A program made the translations under genes and the position numbers. 64,000 nucleotides of DNA from Brucella pseudogrignonensis (GTDB lineage: Bacteria; Pseudomonadota; Alphaproteobacteria; Rhizobiales; Rhizobiaceae), in the NCBI RefSeq assembly GCF_002252525.1, contig NZ_NNRM01000041.1, positions 1 through 64,000 of the forward strand, read 5' to 3'. Shown here piece by piece: positions 46,070-54,706 of this stretch; position 1 is the stretch's first letter; the number at the start of each line of letters is the position of its first letter. The notes beneath the pieces were generated by a model, which was not told the origin of the DNA, did not search any database, and worked only from the letters and a program-made list of their open reading frames with translations.

Positions 46070-47978
46070 CACTGCCCCCTGGCTTGCCACCGCGTGGCTT
46101 TCCATCGCCGGATCGACCGTTGCTCGGCTTACCGCCTGAACCGCCGCGATCCGGACCCTTGCCAAAGCCACCCGGACCCTTCGATGGGCCGCGACCTTCG
46201 CCAGAACGCGGTCCGCTGCTGCGTGGGCCACGATCAGCGTTTCCACCACCAAAACGGCCTTCACCGCGCGGAGCTGAAGGCTTGCCGAAGCTGCGACCTT
46301 CATAGCCACCCGATGATCTTTCACCGCCTTCAGCTTTCAACTCGGCGCGTTCGCGCTTGCCCGGACGGCGTTCCTGCTTCCGATCATCGCGACCTTCCGG
46401 ACGTGGGCCGCGACCCTCTGGCCGGCCCTCGGAACGACCTTCATAACGGCGCGGACGATCCTCGCGACCTTCTTCGCGGCGCTGATCACCATCGCCGAAA
46501 CGGCGTGGACGCGGCTGGAAATCACCTTCACCACGCGGGGAACGGTTTGCCGGACGTCCTTCCGAACGACCAGCTGGCCTGTCGGAACGTCCTTCTGAAC
46601 GGCCCTCAAAGCGGCGCGGACGATCTTCACGGCCTTCATCACGACGCTGATCACCATCCTCGAACCGACGTGGACGAGACTTGAAATCGCCTTCAGACCG
46701 GCTTGCGCGTTCGCCGCGCGCCGTAGCACGCGCAGCTTTTTCTGCCGCAGCTTTTTCGCCTTGCGGACGTGCGCCGGATGCCATCCAGACATTCACACCA
46801 CCACGACGACGCGGTTCAACCTTGTCTTCTTTCTTTTCCGGACGCTTGCGACGCTCCGGCTGGCTCGAAATCCATTCACGCTCGCGTGGCTGACGGCGAT
46901 ATTCGCCTTCCTGCTCACGCGGCTCGCGCTGCTCCATTTCGCGCGCAGTGCGGCCCTGAACAACGGTGTTGGAAAATTCATTCAGAACTGGCGCATCGAA
47001 ATCTGCGCCGGATTCTTCCACAAGCTTTTCACCAAGCTGATCACGCAGAATGCGGCCGCGAATTTCACGCACACCACCTTCTTCAAGATCGCCAAGCTGG
47101 AAAGGACCAAATGAAACACGGATCAGGCGTCCAACGGTAAGGCCCAATGCGCCGAGAATGTTCTTAACTTCGCGGTTCTTGCCTTCGCGCAGACCAATCG
47201 AAATCCAGACATTCGCGCCCTGCTCACGCTCAAGCGTCGCTTCAATGCTGCCATAGAAGACGCCATCGACGGCGATGCCGTTTTTCAGCTCGTCAAGCTG
47301 CGCCTGCGTGACCTTGCCATGAGCGCGGACGCGATAGCGACGCAGCCAGCCGGTCGACGGCAGTTCCAGAACGCGCGACAGACCACCATCATTGGTGAGC
47401 AGAAGCAGACCTTCCGTATTGATATCGAGACGACCGACGGAAAGCACACGCGGCATTTCGGCAGGCAGCGCTTCAAATACGGTCGGGCGGCCTTCAGGGT
47501 CACGATTGGTGGTCACAAGGCCAGCAGGCTTGTGATAAAGCCACAGACGCGTCCGCTCGGCCTGCTTCAGCTGCTTGCCATCGACTGTGATGACATCCGT
47601 GCGCTTTACGTTGATCGCAGGCGTATCGAGAACCTTGCCGTTCACCGAGATACGGCCTGCCGCAATCATGGTTTCGGCTTCGCGGCGTGAAGCAATACCG
47701 GCACGCGCCAAGCGCTTGGCGATGCGCTCACCGCTATCTTCACCATCCTGCGTGTCGCGCGATCCAAATTTGCGCGGCGCACCGCGTTCATCGTCACGGC
47801 GAGGCCGATCATCGCGGGACTTGCCATCGCGAAAATTATCGTCGCGGGGGCCGGAGCGTCGCTCGCCGCGTTCGCCACGCGTACCGTTTGGGCGGTCACC
47901 GCGGGGGCGATCACCGCGGCCTTCGCCACGTCCATGCGGGGGACGTCGACCGCCCTTGTTGTCGTCTTCTGTGCTCAT
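46050..47978 (-). CDS. rluB: RluB-type rRNA pseudouridine synthase with long charged arms
   Basis: Pseudouridine synthase of the RsuA/RluB family, probably modifying 23S rRNA. The folded core covers about residues 85-330: S4 RNA-binding part (ERIAKRLARAGIASRREAE), then LYHKPAGLVTTNRDPEGRPTVF and the catalytic Asp in SVGRLDINTEGLLLLTNDGG, and RVSFGPFQLGDL. Around it lie an 85-residue Arg/Gly/Asp-rich N-terminal arm and a C-terminal arm of about 310 residues, rich in RPRR, EGR and GG, with an imperfect 55-residue tandem repeat. The total of 642 residues is more than twice the E. coli enzyme. Start at 47978, weak AAAGG site. Confidence 0.92.
   Translation of the reverse strand: MSTEDDNKGGRRPPHGRGEGRGDRPRGDRPNGTRGERGERRSGPRDDNFRDGKSRDDRPRRDDERGAPRKFGSRDTQDGEDSGERIAKRLARAGIASRREAETMIAAGRISVNGKVLDTPAINVKRTDVITVDGKQLKQAERTRLWLYHKPAGLVTTNRDPEGRPTVFEALPAEMPRVLSVGRLDINTEGLLLLTNDGGLSRVLELPSTGWLRRYRVRAHGKVTQAQLDELKNGIAVDGVFYGSIEATLEREQGANVWISIGLREGKNREVKNILGALGLTVGRLIRVSFGPFQLGDLEEGGVREIRGRILRDQLGEKLVEESGADFDAPVLNEFSNTVVQGRTAREMEQREPREQEGEYRRQPREREWISSQPERRKRPEKKEDKVEPRRRGGVNVWMASGARPQGEKAAAEKAARATARGERASRSEGDFKSRPRRFEDGDQRRDEGREDRPRRFEGRSEGRSDRPAGRSEGRPANRSPRGEGDFQPRPRRFGDGDQRREEGREDRPRRYEGRSEGRPEGRGPRPEGRDDRKQERRPGKRERAELKAEGGERSSGGYEGRSFGKPSAPRGEGRFGGGNADRGPRSSGPRSGEGRGPSKGPGGFGKGPDRGGSGGKPSNGRSGDGKPRGGKPGGSGADRRR
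46472..46700. repeat. Coding tandem repeat in rluB (165-bp period)
   Basis: Two imperfect copies of a 165-bp unit; the shared GCTGATCACCATC lies at 46481 and 46646. It encodes the GDQRR-EGREDRPRR-EGRSEGR unit of the C-terminal arm. Confidence 0.8.
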
Positions 47979-48202
47979 CTGGTATTGGCCTTTCAGCAGC
48001 GCCGCCGTGTCGTCTTTCGCCCCTTTGAAACTGGGAAAGAGCTGTCCGGTCAAAAACGCCGTATAAATCCGTTCGTAAATCGGTTTTGATTTCGTGACTT
48101 ATGCAGTAACAAATCGCTCATAAGCTTGCGAGCGAAATTTCCCTGTCTTGGCCATGAAATGAGGTTGGCTTGAAAAAGGTTGCAGATATTTCACCCCCAA
48201 TT

Positions 48203-48643
48203 ATGGCAAATCCAATGCAGATCGCACTGGAAGAGGCCAAATCTGCAGCTCTGCGCGGAGAGGTGCCGATTGGCGCGGTCATCGTGCATGACGGAGAAAT
48301 TATCGCCCGCGCGGGCAACCGAACCCGCGAATTGAACGACGTCACTGCCCATGCGGAAGTGCTTGCAATCCGACATGCGGGCGAATTTCTCAAATCCGAA
48401 CGCCTGCCCGATTGCGATCTTTACGTAACGCTTGAGCCTTGCGCGATGTGCGCGGCAGCAATTTCCTTCGCTCGCATTCGACGGCTTTATTACGGTGCGG
48501 CCGATCCGAAGGGCGGCGGCGTTGAATATGGACCACGCTTTTACACGCAGCCCACATGCCATCATGTACCTGATGTTTATGCGGGATTTTCCGAAGAAGA
48601 ATCCCAGAAACTGCTCAGGGCGTTTTTTCGCGAGAAGCGATAG
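48203..48643 (+). CDS. tadA: tRNA-specific adenosine deaminase
   Basis: Deaminates A34 to inosine in tRNA-Arg(ACG), an essential activity in most bacteria. The 146-residue product has the zinc motifs AHAEVLAI (catalytic Glu) near residue 55 and PCAMCAAAIS near 85. The start is uncertain: ATG at 48203 gives the family-like MANPMQIALEEA but lacks a ribosome site, while TTG at 48170 has GAGG upstream and would add 11 residues. It is divergent from rluB. A Bru-RS-like element follows its stop. Confidence 0.92.
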   Translation: MANPMQIALEEAKSAALRGEVPIGAVIVHDGEIIARAGNRTRELNDVTAHAEVLAIRHAGEFLKSERLPDCDLYVTLEPCAMCAAAISFARIRRLYYGAADPKGGGVEYGPRFYTQPTCHHVPDVYAGFSEEESQKLLRAFFREKR

Positions 48644-48655
48644 CCCGGCTCAGTT

Positions 48656-48760
48656 ATAGCATTTCCAGCAAAAGTGCGAAGCGGTTTTGCGTCGGATAAT
48701 GCGTAAAAACAAACAGTTACAGTGGTTCCAACGATTCATTTCTAACTGGAACCGCTGTAA
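48656..48760. repeat. Bru-RS-like element, subtype 2, right copy
   Basis: 105-bp element beginning ATAGCATTTCCAGCAAAAGTG and ending GGAACCGCTGTAA, in inverted orientation to 45255-45359. The end of the cytochrome b561 gene lies inside it. Confidence 0.8.
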
Positions 48761-49313
48761 CAGCCCGGTGGCCAGTCATATGACGCAGCGTATTATCGCG
48801 CAGCGCAAAATGATGCACCAGTGCCATGAACACATGGCCAACAATTACAGCGAGCAATACCCAACCCAAAAGACCGTGCGCCGCATTGCCCGGAGCGGTT
48901 AGTGCCGCATTCTGCACACCTGTCTGCTCGAATATCTGAATGCCGAATGCAGAAAAGCCGCGGCCACTTCCGTAACTGCGCAATAGTGCAAGCGCCGGAA
49001 CGGCGAACATAAGCACATAGATCGCCAAATGCCCCAAACCCGCAAGCTTACCCATTACACCTGCTTTATGCGGGCGCCTTGAGAAATTCAGCAATCCCCA
49101 TACACCGCGCAACAACACCAGTATCAGCAGTGAGAAGCCAATTGTGTAATGCGCAGACCAGAAGAAACTATAGGGCGCACTGTCCTTCACAAGAATACGC
49201 AGTATGGCAGATATGAACTGCCACAGGAAAAGGACGGCCATGAGCCAGTGAAACATACGACTGATGACGCCGTAACCATTGGGACCATCCCAAATCTGAT
49301 TTGTGTTGTGCAT
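48717..49313 (-). CDS. Cytochrome b561 family protein
   Basis: Four-helix inner-membrane diheme cytochrome b of 198 residues, passing electrons from quinol, possibly to superoxide or a periplasmic partner. Four hydrophobic stretches, with His ligands in FHWLMAVLFLWQF, SAHYTIGFSLL, LGHLAIYVLM and VGHVFMALVHHFALRDNTLRHM. The last 13 residues or so and the stop codon are encoded by a repeat element, so the natural C-terminus probably ended soon after the conserved LRHMTG. No partner gene is adjacent. Confidence 0.88.
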   Translation of the reverse strand: MHNTNQIWDGPNGYGVISRMFHWLMAVLFLWQFISAILRILVKDSAPYSFFWSAHYTIGFSLLILVLLRGVWGLLNFSRRPHKAGVMGKLAGLGHLAIYVLMFAVPALALLRSYGSGRGFSAFGIQIFEQTGVQNAALTAPGNAAHGLLGWVLLAVIVGHVFMALVHHFALRDNTLRHMTGHRAVTAVPVRNESLEPL

Positions 49314-49483
49314 TACTGTACCTTACATCCCGAAAAGTAGTAGGATACGCTCTGCCAGAATGGTTTCGTTGATTGAAATCAAATATTGTTTAGAATAGCC
49401 AACATTAAAAATATTTAATATTTGGAATTGAACATAACAAAACAAAGTCATTTTGATGACAAACCCCAAAGCAAACAACAAAA

Positions 49484-49516
49484 AGAAAGCCGGAAGATTT
49501 TCTCTTCCGGCTTTCT
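49484..49516 (-). terminator. Lipoprotein-gene terminator
   Basis: 14-bp perfect stem AGAAAGCCGGAAGA with a 5-base loop, 26 bp after the lipoprotein stop, with a T-run on the minus strand. Confidence 0.92.
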
Positions 49517-49542
49517 AATTTTTGAAAAATTATACTATAATA

Positions 49543-50217
49543 TTAATTCCAAGGGAGCAGATCGCGCCAGCTTTTGCCACCACCACCAGCAGCTTTCTTA
49601 CGCTCGCGTTCTTTCTGCGACTCATCCTGGCCCATTTCACCTACAGCTGCGGTCGAAGCTGGCTGGCGATAAGCAAGCGGCGGCTCGCTCAGATAGCGGC
49701 GTGTCGTTGACGAGCCTTGCGTCTGCGCTTCTCGCTGCTTCTTCAGCTCAGCAACCCTTGCTGGATCAAAAGTGGGCGTACGGGATTCATAATCTTCACG
49801 ACGGCTGTTACCGCTTGGAAGCGAAGCGCGAAGATTATTGGCAACCGCTACGTCCTGCTCAACAGGCGAAACGAAGTTCGGGTTGTCACGATTTGCGGTG
49901 ATTTCATCACGCAGACGCTTACGGCGCTGCTCTGGTGATTCTGGCCACGAAGGATCGCCTGCGCTTGCAACGCTTTCCTGCGGAGCAGGCAGTGCACCCT
50001 TTTCACCCTGTGCAGGACGCACAAGATCAGGACGCGGCTTGTAATCGATCCTATCTTTTTTCTTGCCCTGACCGAAGCTAGCCATGTTCGACACGTCGTC
50101 GAGAAGCTGCGCACTCGCCGTTTTGTCGGTTCCGTAGGTCGGCGACGATACACATCCAGACAGTGCGAGACCCGCAACCGCCGTCATCAATACCAGAACT
50201 CGTCCTTCAATCTTCAT
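49543..50217 (-). CDS. Lipoprotein of unknown function
   Basis: 224-residue secreted lipoprotein. The start at 50217 gives a classic signal: MKIEGRVLVLMTAVAGLALSGC with the lipobox LSGC, Cys22. The mature part is Pro/Glu/Arg-rich with charged low-complexity segments, and ends GGGGKSWRDLLPWN. I do not recognise the family; no transmembrane or enzymatic motif is visible. It lies 240 bp downstream of ileS on the same strand, after the ileS terminator. Confidence 0.75.
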   Translation of the reverse strand: MKIEGRVLVLMTAVAGLALSGCVSSPTYGTDKTASAQLLDDVSNMASFGQGKKKDRIDYKPRPDLVRPAQGEKGALPAPQESVASAGDPSWPESPEQRRKRLRDEITANRDNPNFVSPVEQDVAVANNLRASLPSGNSRREDYESRTPTFDPARVAELKKQREAQTQGSSTTRRYLSEPPLAYRQPASTAAVGEMGQDESQKERERKKAAGGGGKSWRDLLPWN

Positions 50218-50421
50218 TAGCGCCACTTCTTTTACGCCTGTCGATTTTCTTTTCGTCAAAGGCTTCTATTTCACCCTTGCCGCAAGAAACCGGCAACTCC
50301 AAGGCAGATTGCAAGTTTATCTCAAGGACAGCCTTGTACATGAGAGCATCTCTACGGGCAATCGCGATATTAACCGCTATTTCACCATGCTCTCACTTAT
50401 CAAGGCAAGCCCCGCAGTGAA

Positions 50422-50453
50422 AAAAGCCCGGGCGCGCGATGCGTCCGGGCTTT
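50422..50453 (-). terminator. ileS terminator
   Basis: Stem AAAGCCCGG / CCGGGCTTT extended by a partly paired GC-rich inner part, directly after the ileS stop, with a T-run on the minus strand. Confidence 0.85.
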
Positions 50454-50458
50454 GATTA

Positions 50459-53365
50459 TTATGCTGAAAGCCGTCCAAGCGCCTTCAATTCATGCAGTGC
50501 AGCCGCATCACGGGCCGAGACTTCCGGGAATTCCGCGTCCGAACCGACATCGGTGGTGTAACGCCAAGAACGAGCGCACTTCTCACCTTCCGCACGAACA
50601 GGAACAACCGCAACACCCTTCACATCATCAAGCGTGAAAGCTTCAGCGGGTGCTGCAGCATCCGTAAGCGCGATGCCGCTGGTGATGCAGATTTCAGCAA
50701 AATCCAGACCTTCAAGCGAATCGGCAAGGCTCTTGTCAGTGATGTGGACGACCGGCGCTGCTTCCAGCGAAGAACCGATGCGCTTGTCTGCGCGTTCCAG
50801 TTCCAGCGCGCCCGTAACAACGCGGCGAACGTTGCGAACCTTGCGCCACTTTTCAGCAAGCACATCATCGCGCCATTCAGCAGGCGTCTTGCGGAACTGC
50901 TCCAGATGCACCGAAGCCGATTCCGGATAGCGATCAAGCCAGGCTTCTTCCGTGGTGAAAGGTAGCATTGGCGCAAGCCAGGTGGTTACGCGAACGAAGA
51001 TTTCACGCACTGTCTGAAGGGCGGCCTTGCGGCGAACACTCGACGGCGCATCACAGTAGAGCGCATCCTTGCGGATATCGAAGTAGAAGGCCGAGAGTTC
51101 GACATTCATGAAGTCGATCAATGCGCGGGCAATGCGCTTGAAGTCAAACGCGTCGTAACCCGAGCGCACAACCTCATCGAGTTCGGCCAGACGATGCAGC
51201 ATCAGGCGTTCGAGTTCCGGCAGATCGGCATGAGGCAGCGTTTCGCCTTCATCATGGGCGAGCGTGCCAAGCATCCAGCGGATCGTGTTACGCAGCTTTC
51301 GATAAGCGTCGATATTAGTCTGGATGATGTTTTTGCCCAGACGCTGATCTTCCCAATAGTCCGTGGTCATGACCCAGAGACGCAGAATATCGGCGCCCGA
51401 ATCTTTGATCACATCCTGTGGTGTGACAGTGTTGCCGAGCGATTTCGACATCTTCTTGCCGTTCTCATCCATGGTGAAACCATGAGTAACGACGGCATTA
51501 TAAGGCGCGCGGCCACGCGTTCCGCAGCTTTCCAGCAGTGACGAGTGGAACCAGCCCCGATGCTGGTCAGAGCCTTCGAGATAAACATCGGCAGGCCACT
51601 TCATGTCCGGACGATCTTCCAGCGTGAAAGTATGCGTCGAACCAGAATCGAACCAGACGTCGAGAATGTCGCGAACCTGCGTCCAACCCTCGTTTGCGCG
51701 GCTACCGAGGAAGCGTTCACGCGCACCATCAGCAAACCATGCATCAGCGCCTTCTGCCTCGAAAGCTTCGAGAATGCGCTTGTTGACGGCATCGTCCTGC
51801 AGGATGTTGCCTTCTTCATCAGCAAACACGCAGATCGGCACGCCCCAGGCGCGCTGACGCGAAAGCACCCAGTCCGGGCGGCCTTCGATCATCGAACGCA
51901 GACGGGTCTGACCGGCAGCTGGGACGAAGCGGGTTTCCTCAATGGCCTTGAGCGAGCGCGAGCGCAGCGTGGTGCCATCGCCGAGGTTTTTGTCCATATA
52001 GACAAACCACTGCGGCGTGTTGCGGAAGATAACCGGCTTCTTCGAGCGCCATGAATGCGGATAGGAATGCTTCAGACGACCGCGTGCAAAAAGCTTGTCA
52101 TGCGCGATGAGCTGCTTGATGACAGCCTCGTTTGCATCACCCTTCTTGCCGTTATCATCGATAACACGCGCTGCACCGCCGTCGCGATCCGGACCGAAGC
52201 CCGGCGCATCCTTGGTGTAGTAACCGTCATCGCCAACCGGGAAAGGAATGCTCGGATCAATTCCGCGCGCTTCCAGCTCGCGGGCATTGTCCATCCACGC
52301 TTCAAAGTCTTCGCGACCATGGCTAGGTGCTGTGTGCACAAAGCCCGTACCGGCATCGTCAGTGACGTGATCGCCGGAAACCAGCGGCACGACAAACTCA
52401 TATCCGCCGCCGAAACCCTTGAGCGGGTGGGAAAGCACGTTCTTTGCAAGTTCTTCGCCCGACACGTCGCGCAGACGCTTGAACTCAAGCTTTGCCTTCT
52501 TGGCGCATTCTTCAGAAAGCTTGTCAGCAAAGACGAGCTTTTCGCCAGGCTGAGGACCAAAATCGTTCTCGGCAACGACAACTTCGTACAGACCATAAGA
52601 AACGCGCGAGGAATAAGCCACCGCACGGTTGCCCGGAATGGTCCAAGGGGTTGTCGTCCAGATAACAACAGAAGCACCGGCAAGATCGCCTGCACCAGCT
52701 ACCGGGAATTTCACCCAGATCATATCCGACTCAATGTCGTGATATTCGACTTCGGCTTCAGCCAATGCCGTACGTTCGACAACCGACCACATGACCGGCT
52801 TCGAGCCGCGATAAAGCTGGCCGCTTGCAGCAAACTTCAGGAGTTCGCCCGCGATCCGCGCTTCCGCATGGAAGTTCATGGTCGTGTATGGGTTTTCAAA
52901 ATCGCCGCAGATAGCAAGACGCTTGAACTCTTCCGACTGAACCTTGATCCAGCCAGCCGCAAACTCACGGCATTCCTTGCGGAATTCGTTGATTGCGACT
53001 TCGTCCTTGTTCTTGCCCTGTGCGCGGTATTTTTCTTCGATCTTCCACTCGATCGGCAGGCCGTGGCAATCCCAGCCCGGAACATAGTTCGAGTTGAAAC
53101 CACGCATCTGGAACGAACGGGTGATGACGTCCTTGAGGATCTTGTTCAGCGCATGGCCGATATGGATATTGCCGTTTGCGTATGGCGGGCCGTCATGCAG
53201 CACGTAAAGCGGGCGGTCCTTTGCGTCTTCGCGCAGCTTTTTATAGAGGTTCATTTCCTCCCAGCGCTGCACAAAAAGCGGCTCGCGTTGCGGCAGGCCT
53301 GCGCGCATCGGGAATTCGGTCTGCGGTAGATTGAGGGTTTTGGAATAATCGATCTTGTCGGTCAT
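50459..53365 (-). CDS. ileS: Isoleucyl-tRNA synthetase
   Basis: Charges tRNA-Ile. The 968-residue class I enzyme has the HIGH motif in [15 protein letters not shown] near residue 60, a CP1 editing domain with the [14 protein letters not shown] signature, and KMSKS in [13 protein letters not shown] near 625. The anticodon-binding domain follows ([15 protein letters not shown]). No C-terminal zinc ribbon is visible. ATG at 53365 is taken; an ATG six codons earlier is possible. An unusual pair of hairpin repeats lies about 60-120 bp upstream in its leader. Confidence 0.96.
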   Translation of the reverse strand: MTDKIDYSKTLNLPQTEFPMRAGLPQREPLFVQRWEEMNLYKKLREDAKDRPLYVLHDGPPYANGNIHIGHALNKILKDVITRSFQMRGFNSNYVPGWDCHGLPIEWKIEEKYRAQGKNKDEVAINEFRKECREFAAGWIKVQSEEFKRLAICGDFENPYTTMNFHAEARIAGELLKFAASGQLYRGSKPVMWSVVERTALAEAEVEYHDIESDMIWVKFPVAGAGDLAGASVVIWTTTPWTIPGNRAVAYSSRVSYGLYEVVVAENDFGPQPGEKLVFADKLSEECAKKAKLEFKRLRDVSGEELAKNVLSHPLKGFGGGYEFVVPLVSGDHVTDDAGTGFVHTAPSHGREDFEAWMDNARELEARGIDPSIPFPVGDDGYYTKDAPGFGPDRDGGAARVIDDNGKKGDANEAVIKQLIAHDKLFARGRLKHSYPHSWRSKKPVIFRNTPQWFVYMDKNLGDGTTLRSRSLKAIEETRFVPAAGQTRLRSMIEGRPDWVLSRQRAWGVPICVFADEEGNILQDDAVNKRILEAFEAEGADAWFADGARERFLGSRANEGWTQVRDILDVWFDSGSTHTFTLEDRPDMKWPADVYLEGSDQHRGWFHSSLLESCGTRGRAPYNAVVTHGFTMDENGKKMSKSLGNTVTPQDVIKDSGADILRLWVMTTDYWEDQRLGKNIIQTNIDAYRKLRNTIRWMLGTLAHDEGETLPHADLPELERLMLHRLAELDEVVRSGYDAFDFKRIARALIDFMNVELSAFYFDIRKDALYCDAPSSVRRKAALQTVREIFVRVTTWLAPMLPFTTEEAWLDRYPESASVHLEQFRKTPAEWRDDVLAEKWRKVRNVRRVVTGALELERADKRIGSSLEAAPVVHITDKSLADSLEGLDFAEICITSGIALTDAAAPAEAFTLDDVKGVAVVPVRAEGEKCARSWRYTTDVGSDAEFPEVSARDAAALHELKALGRLSA

Positions 53366-53423
53366 TTTACGCTTGCCTGTCATTCCCGCATGTTTTGATA
53401 CGAGGGGAATATGCTTTGAACGT

Positions 53424-53480
53424 TCAGGAGGCTGCCAAACGCAGCCGGGAAAACTCAGGAGGCTGCGAGGCACAGCCGGT
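53424..53480 (-). repeat. Tandem 26-bp hairpin repeat in the ileS leader
   Basis: TCAGGAGGCTGC-N-GCAGCCGG appears twice, 31 bp apart (53424-53449 and 53455-53480). Each copy folds as GGCTG(C) / (G)CAGCC. On the ileS strand each hairpin is followed by CCTCCTGA. Confidence 0.7.
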
Positions 53481-53617
53481 CGCTCCCGGACCTTCCTGCC
53501 ATGCGCCGCTTAAAAGCAGCGCCATCAAGGCTTAGAGGAAGGCCGGGCCAATAATTCGTATAGCCGTGCCGATGTGCCGAAAATCCGTCATCATGGGCAC
53601 GCTTTTAGCAATGACCT

Positions 53618-54541
53618 TCACAGGAATAAAGAGGCAGGGCGCAATAAACTTGCAGCCCTGCCTCCGAAAACTTTACAGATTGACCGGATTTTATCAGTCG
53701 AGCGAGAAATCGAAACGATAGGTCGCGGATACGCCAACCATACCATAAACTGGTTCGGCGAACCGTGCTGCTTCACGATGCTCGAATCCTTTGCCGGACC
53801 CTGAAGACGGCTATATTCGCCAAACAGGCTTGTATCGATCTTGTCGGTTGCCTTCCAGGTGATGGCACCGCCAACACCGACCGATTCCCAACCGCCGCCC
53901 GGACGATATTCCTTCACACCCGATGCAACAGCTTCTTCAGCCGTTACGCCATAATAGGTCTTGAAGTAATCCTTGGAAGCGAAGGTCGCACGCGGACCAG
54001 CCGAAACGCGGACCACAGGCGTCACGTCATAGAACGCATCGGCAGCAACATCAGCCACAACGCCCTTATGTGCGCGGATACCATGGCGCACTTCACCACG
54101 GACACGCAGCCAGTCAGTCGGATAGACATCAACAAAACCACCGGCTTCACCGCCGAATTTGGTTTCATGAAGACCATCAATCTTGGTGTCGCGCTCAAAC
54201 ATCAGCTTGCCGACAGCACCAACGCGGAAGCGATCCTGATCTATGAATGCAAAAGAGACATTGTCATTGCGCGACGAAAAACGCTCTGCCTCGCCCTGAC
54301 GGCCAAGCGAAATCAGCGGCTGTGCTGAAAACTTATACTTGTTGGAACCTTCGAACTTCGGAGCAACCAGACCAGCGGCACCCACCTTGAGATACCAGTC
54401 GCCGGACCAGAAATACTTGCGAGCCGGCTTGGCTGGTTCTGCAGCATAAACGTCTGTCTGCTGCATATCCGCAGCAACGGCCGAGAACGAACCCACGAAC
54501 AATGCGGCGCCTGTAATAAAGGCAAGGGAGATACGCGTCAC
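53618..54541 (-). CDS. MipA/OmpV-family outer-membrane protein, C-terminus frameshifted
   Basis: Outer-membrane beta-barrel protein with a signal peptide (residues 1-23) and MipA/OmpV features (SGDWYLKVGAAGLVAPKFEGSN, FKTYYGVTAEEAVASGV). The open frame ends in an unrelated tail (WLAYPRPIVS...). A 5-bp tandem duplication (ACCAT ACCAT, 53737-53746) shifts the frame. Without one copy the end would read NQFMVGVSATYRFDFSLD and stop at 53694, 30 bp before a terminator hairpin, with an aromatic-rich last strand as needed for barrel insertion. The frame as it stands runs through that hairpin to 53618. This is a broken, phase-variable or misread gene. Confidence 0.85.
   Translation of the reverse strand: MTRISLAFITGAALFVGSFSAVAADMQQTDVYAAEPAKPARKYFWSGDWYLKVGAAGLVAPKFEGSNKYKFSAQPLISLGRQGEAERFSSRNDNVSFAFIDQDRFRVGAVGKLMFERDTKIDGLHETKFGGEAGGFVDVYPTDWLRVRGEVRHGIRAHKGVVADVAADAFYDVTPVVRVSAGPRATFASKDYFKTYYGVTAEEAVASGVKEYRPGGGWESVGVGGAITWKATDKIDTSLFGEYSRLQGPAKDSSIVKQHGSPNQFMVWLAYPRPIVSISRSTDKIRSICKVFGGRAASLLRPASLFL
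53633..53662 (-). terminator. Terminator of the MipA-like gene
   Basis: GGCAGGGC / GCCCTGCC stem, 32 bp beyond the stop that the gene would have without the 5-bp duplication. The frameshifted reading frame passes through it. Confidence 0.75.
53737..53746. repeat. 5-bp tandem duplication causing a frameshift
   Basis: ACCATACCAT on the plus strand (ATGGT repeated on the coding strand) inside the last part of the MipA-like gene. One copy fewer restores the conserved end. Confidence 0.85.
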
Positions 54542-54706
54542 ATGAAACTCCGATAAACAGCGCCCCGGAAACTTTGGGGGTATTTAACACTGTTTGAACG
54601 GAATATGTAAAATTAAACTTAAATCTTAAGTAGAAATCACTACAGGTTTTTCGCAACATGACTCTCAGAAGTGGAAATCCACTGTGAGGGAGCTCCGTCC
54701 GAATGG

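Noticed and set aside
46073-46324. Long N-terminal extension of rsmD
   Set aside because: It re-reads the rluB tail in another frame; RsmD proteins start at VRIVGGKFRG.
46472-46700. Possible CRISPR-like or other direct repeats
   Set aside because: The repeat keeps the rluB reading frame (165-bp period) and encodes the low-complexity arm; there are no spacers.
48687-48902. 71-codon plus-strand frame after tadA
   Set aside because: Starts inside a repeat element and is antisense to the cytochrome b561 gene.
52055-53329. 424-codon plus-strand frame opposite ileS
   Set aside because: Shadow of a long conserved gene; composition rich in Arg/Cys/His as expected of antisense frames.
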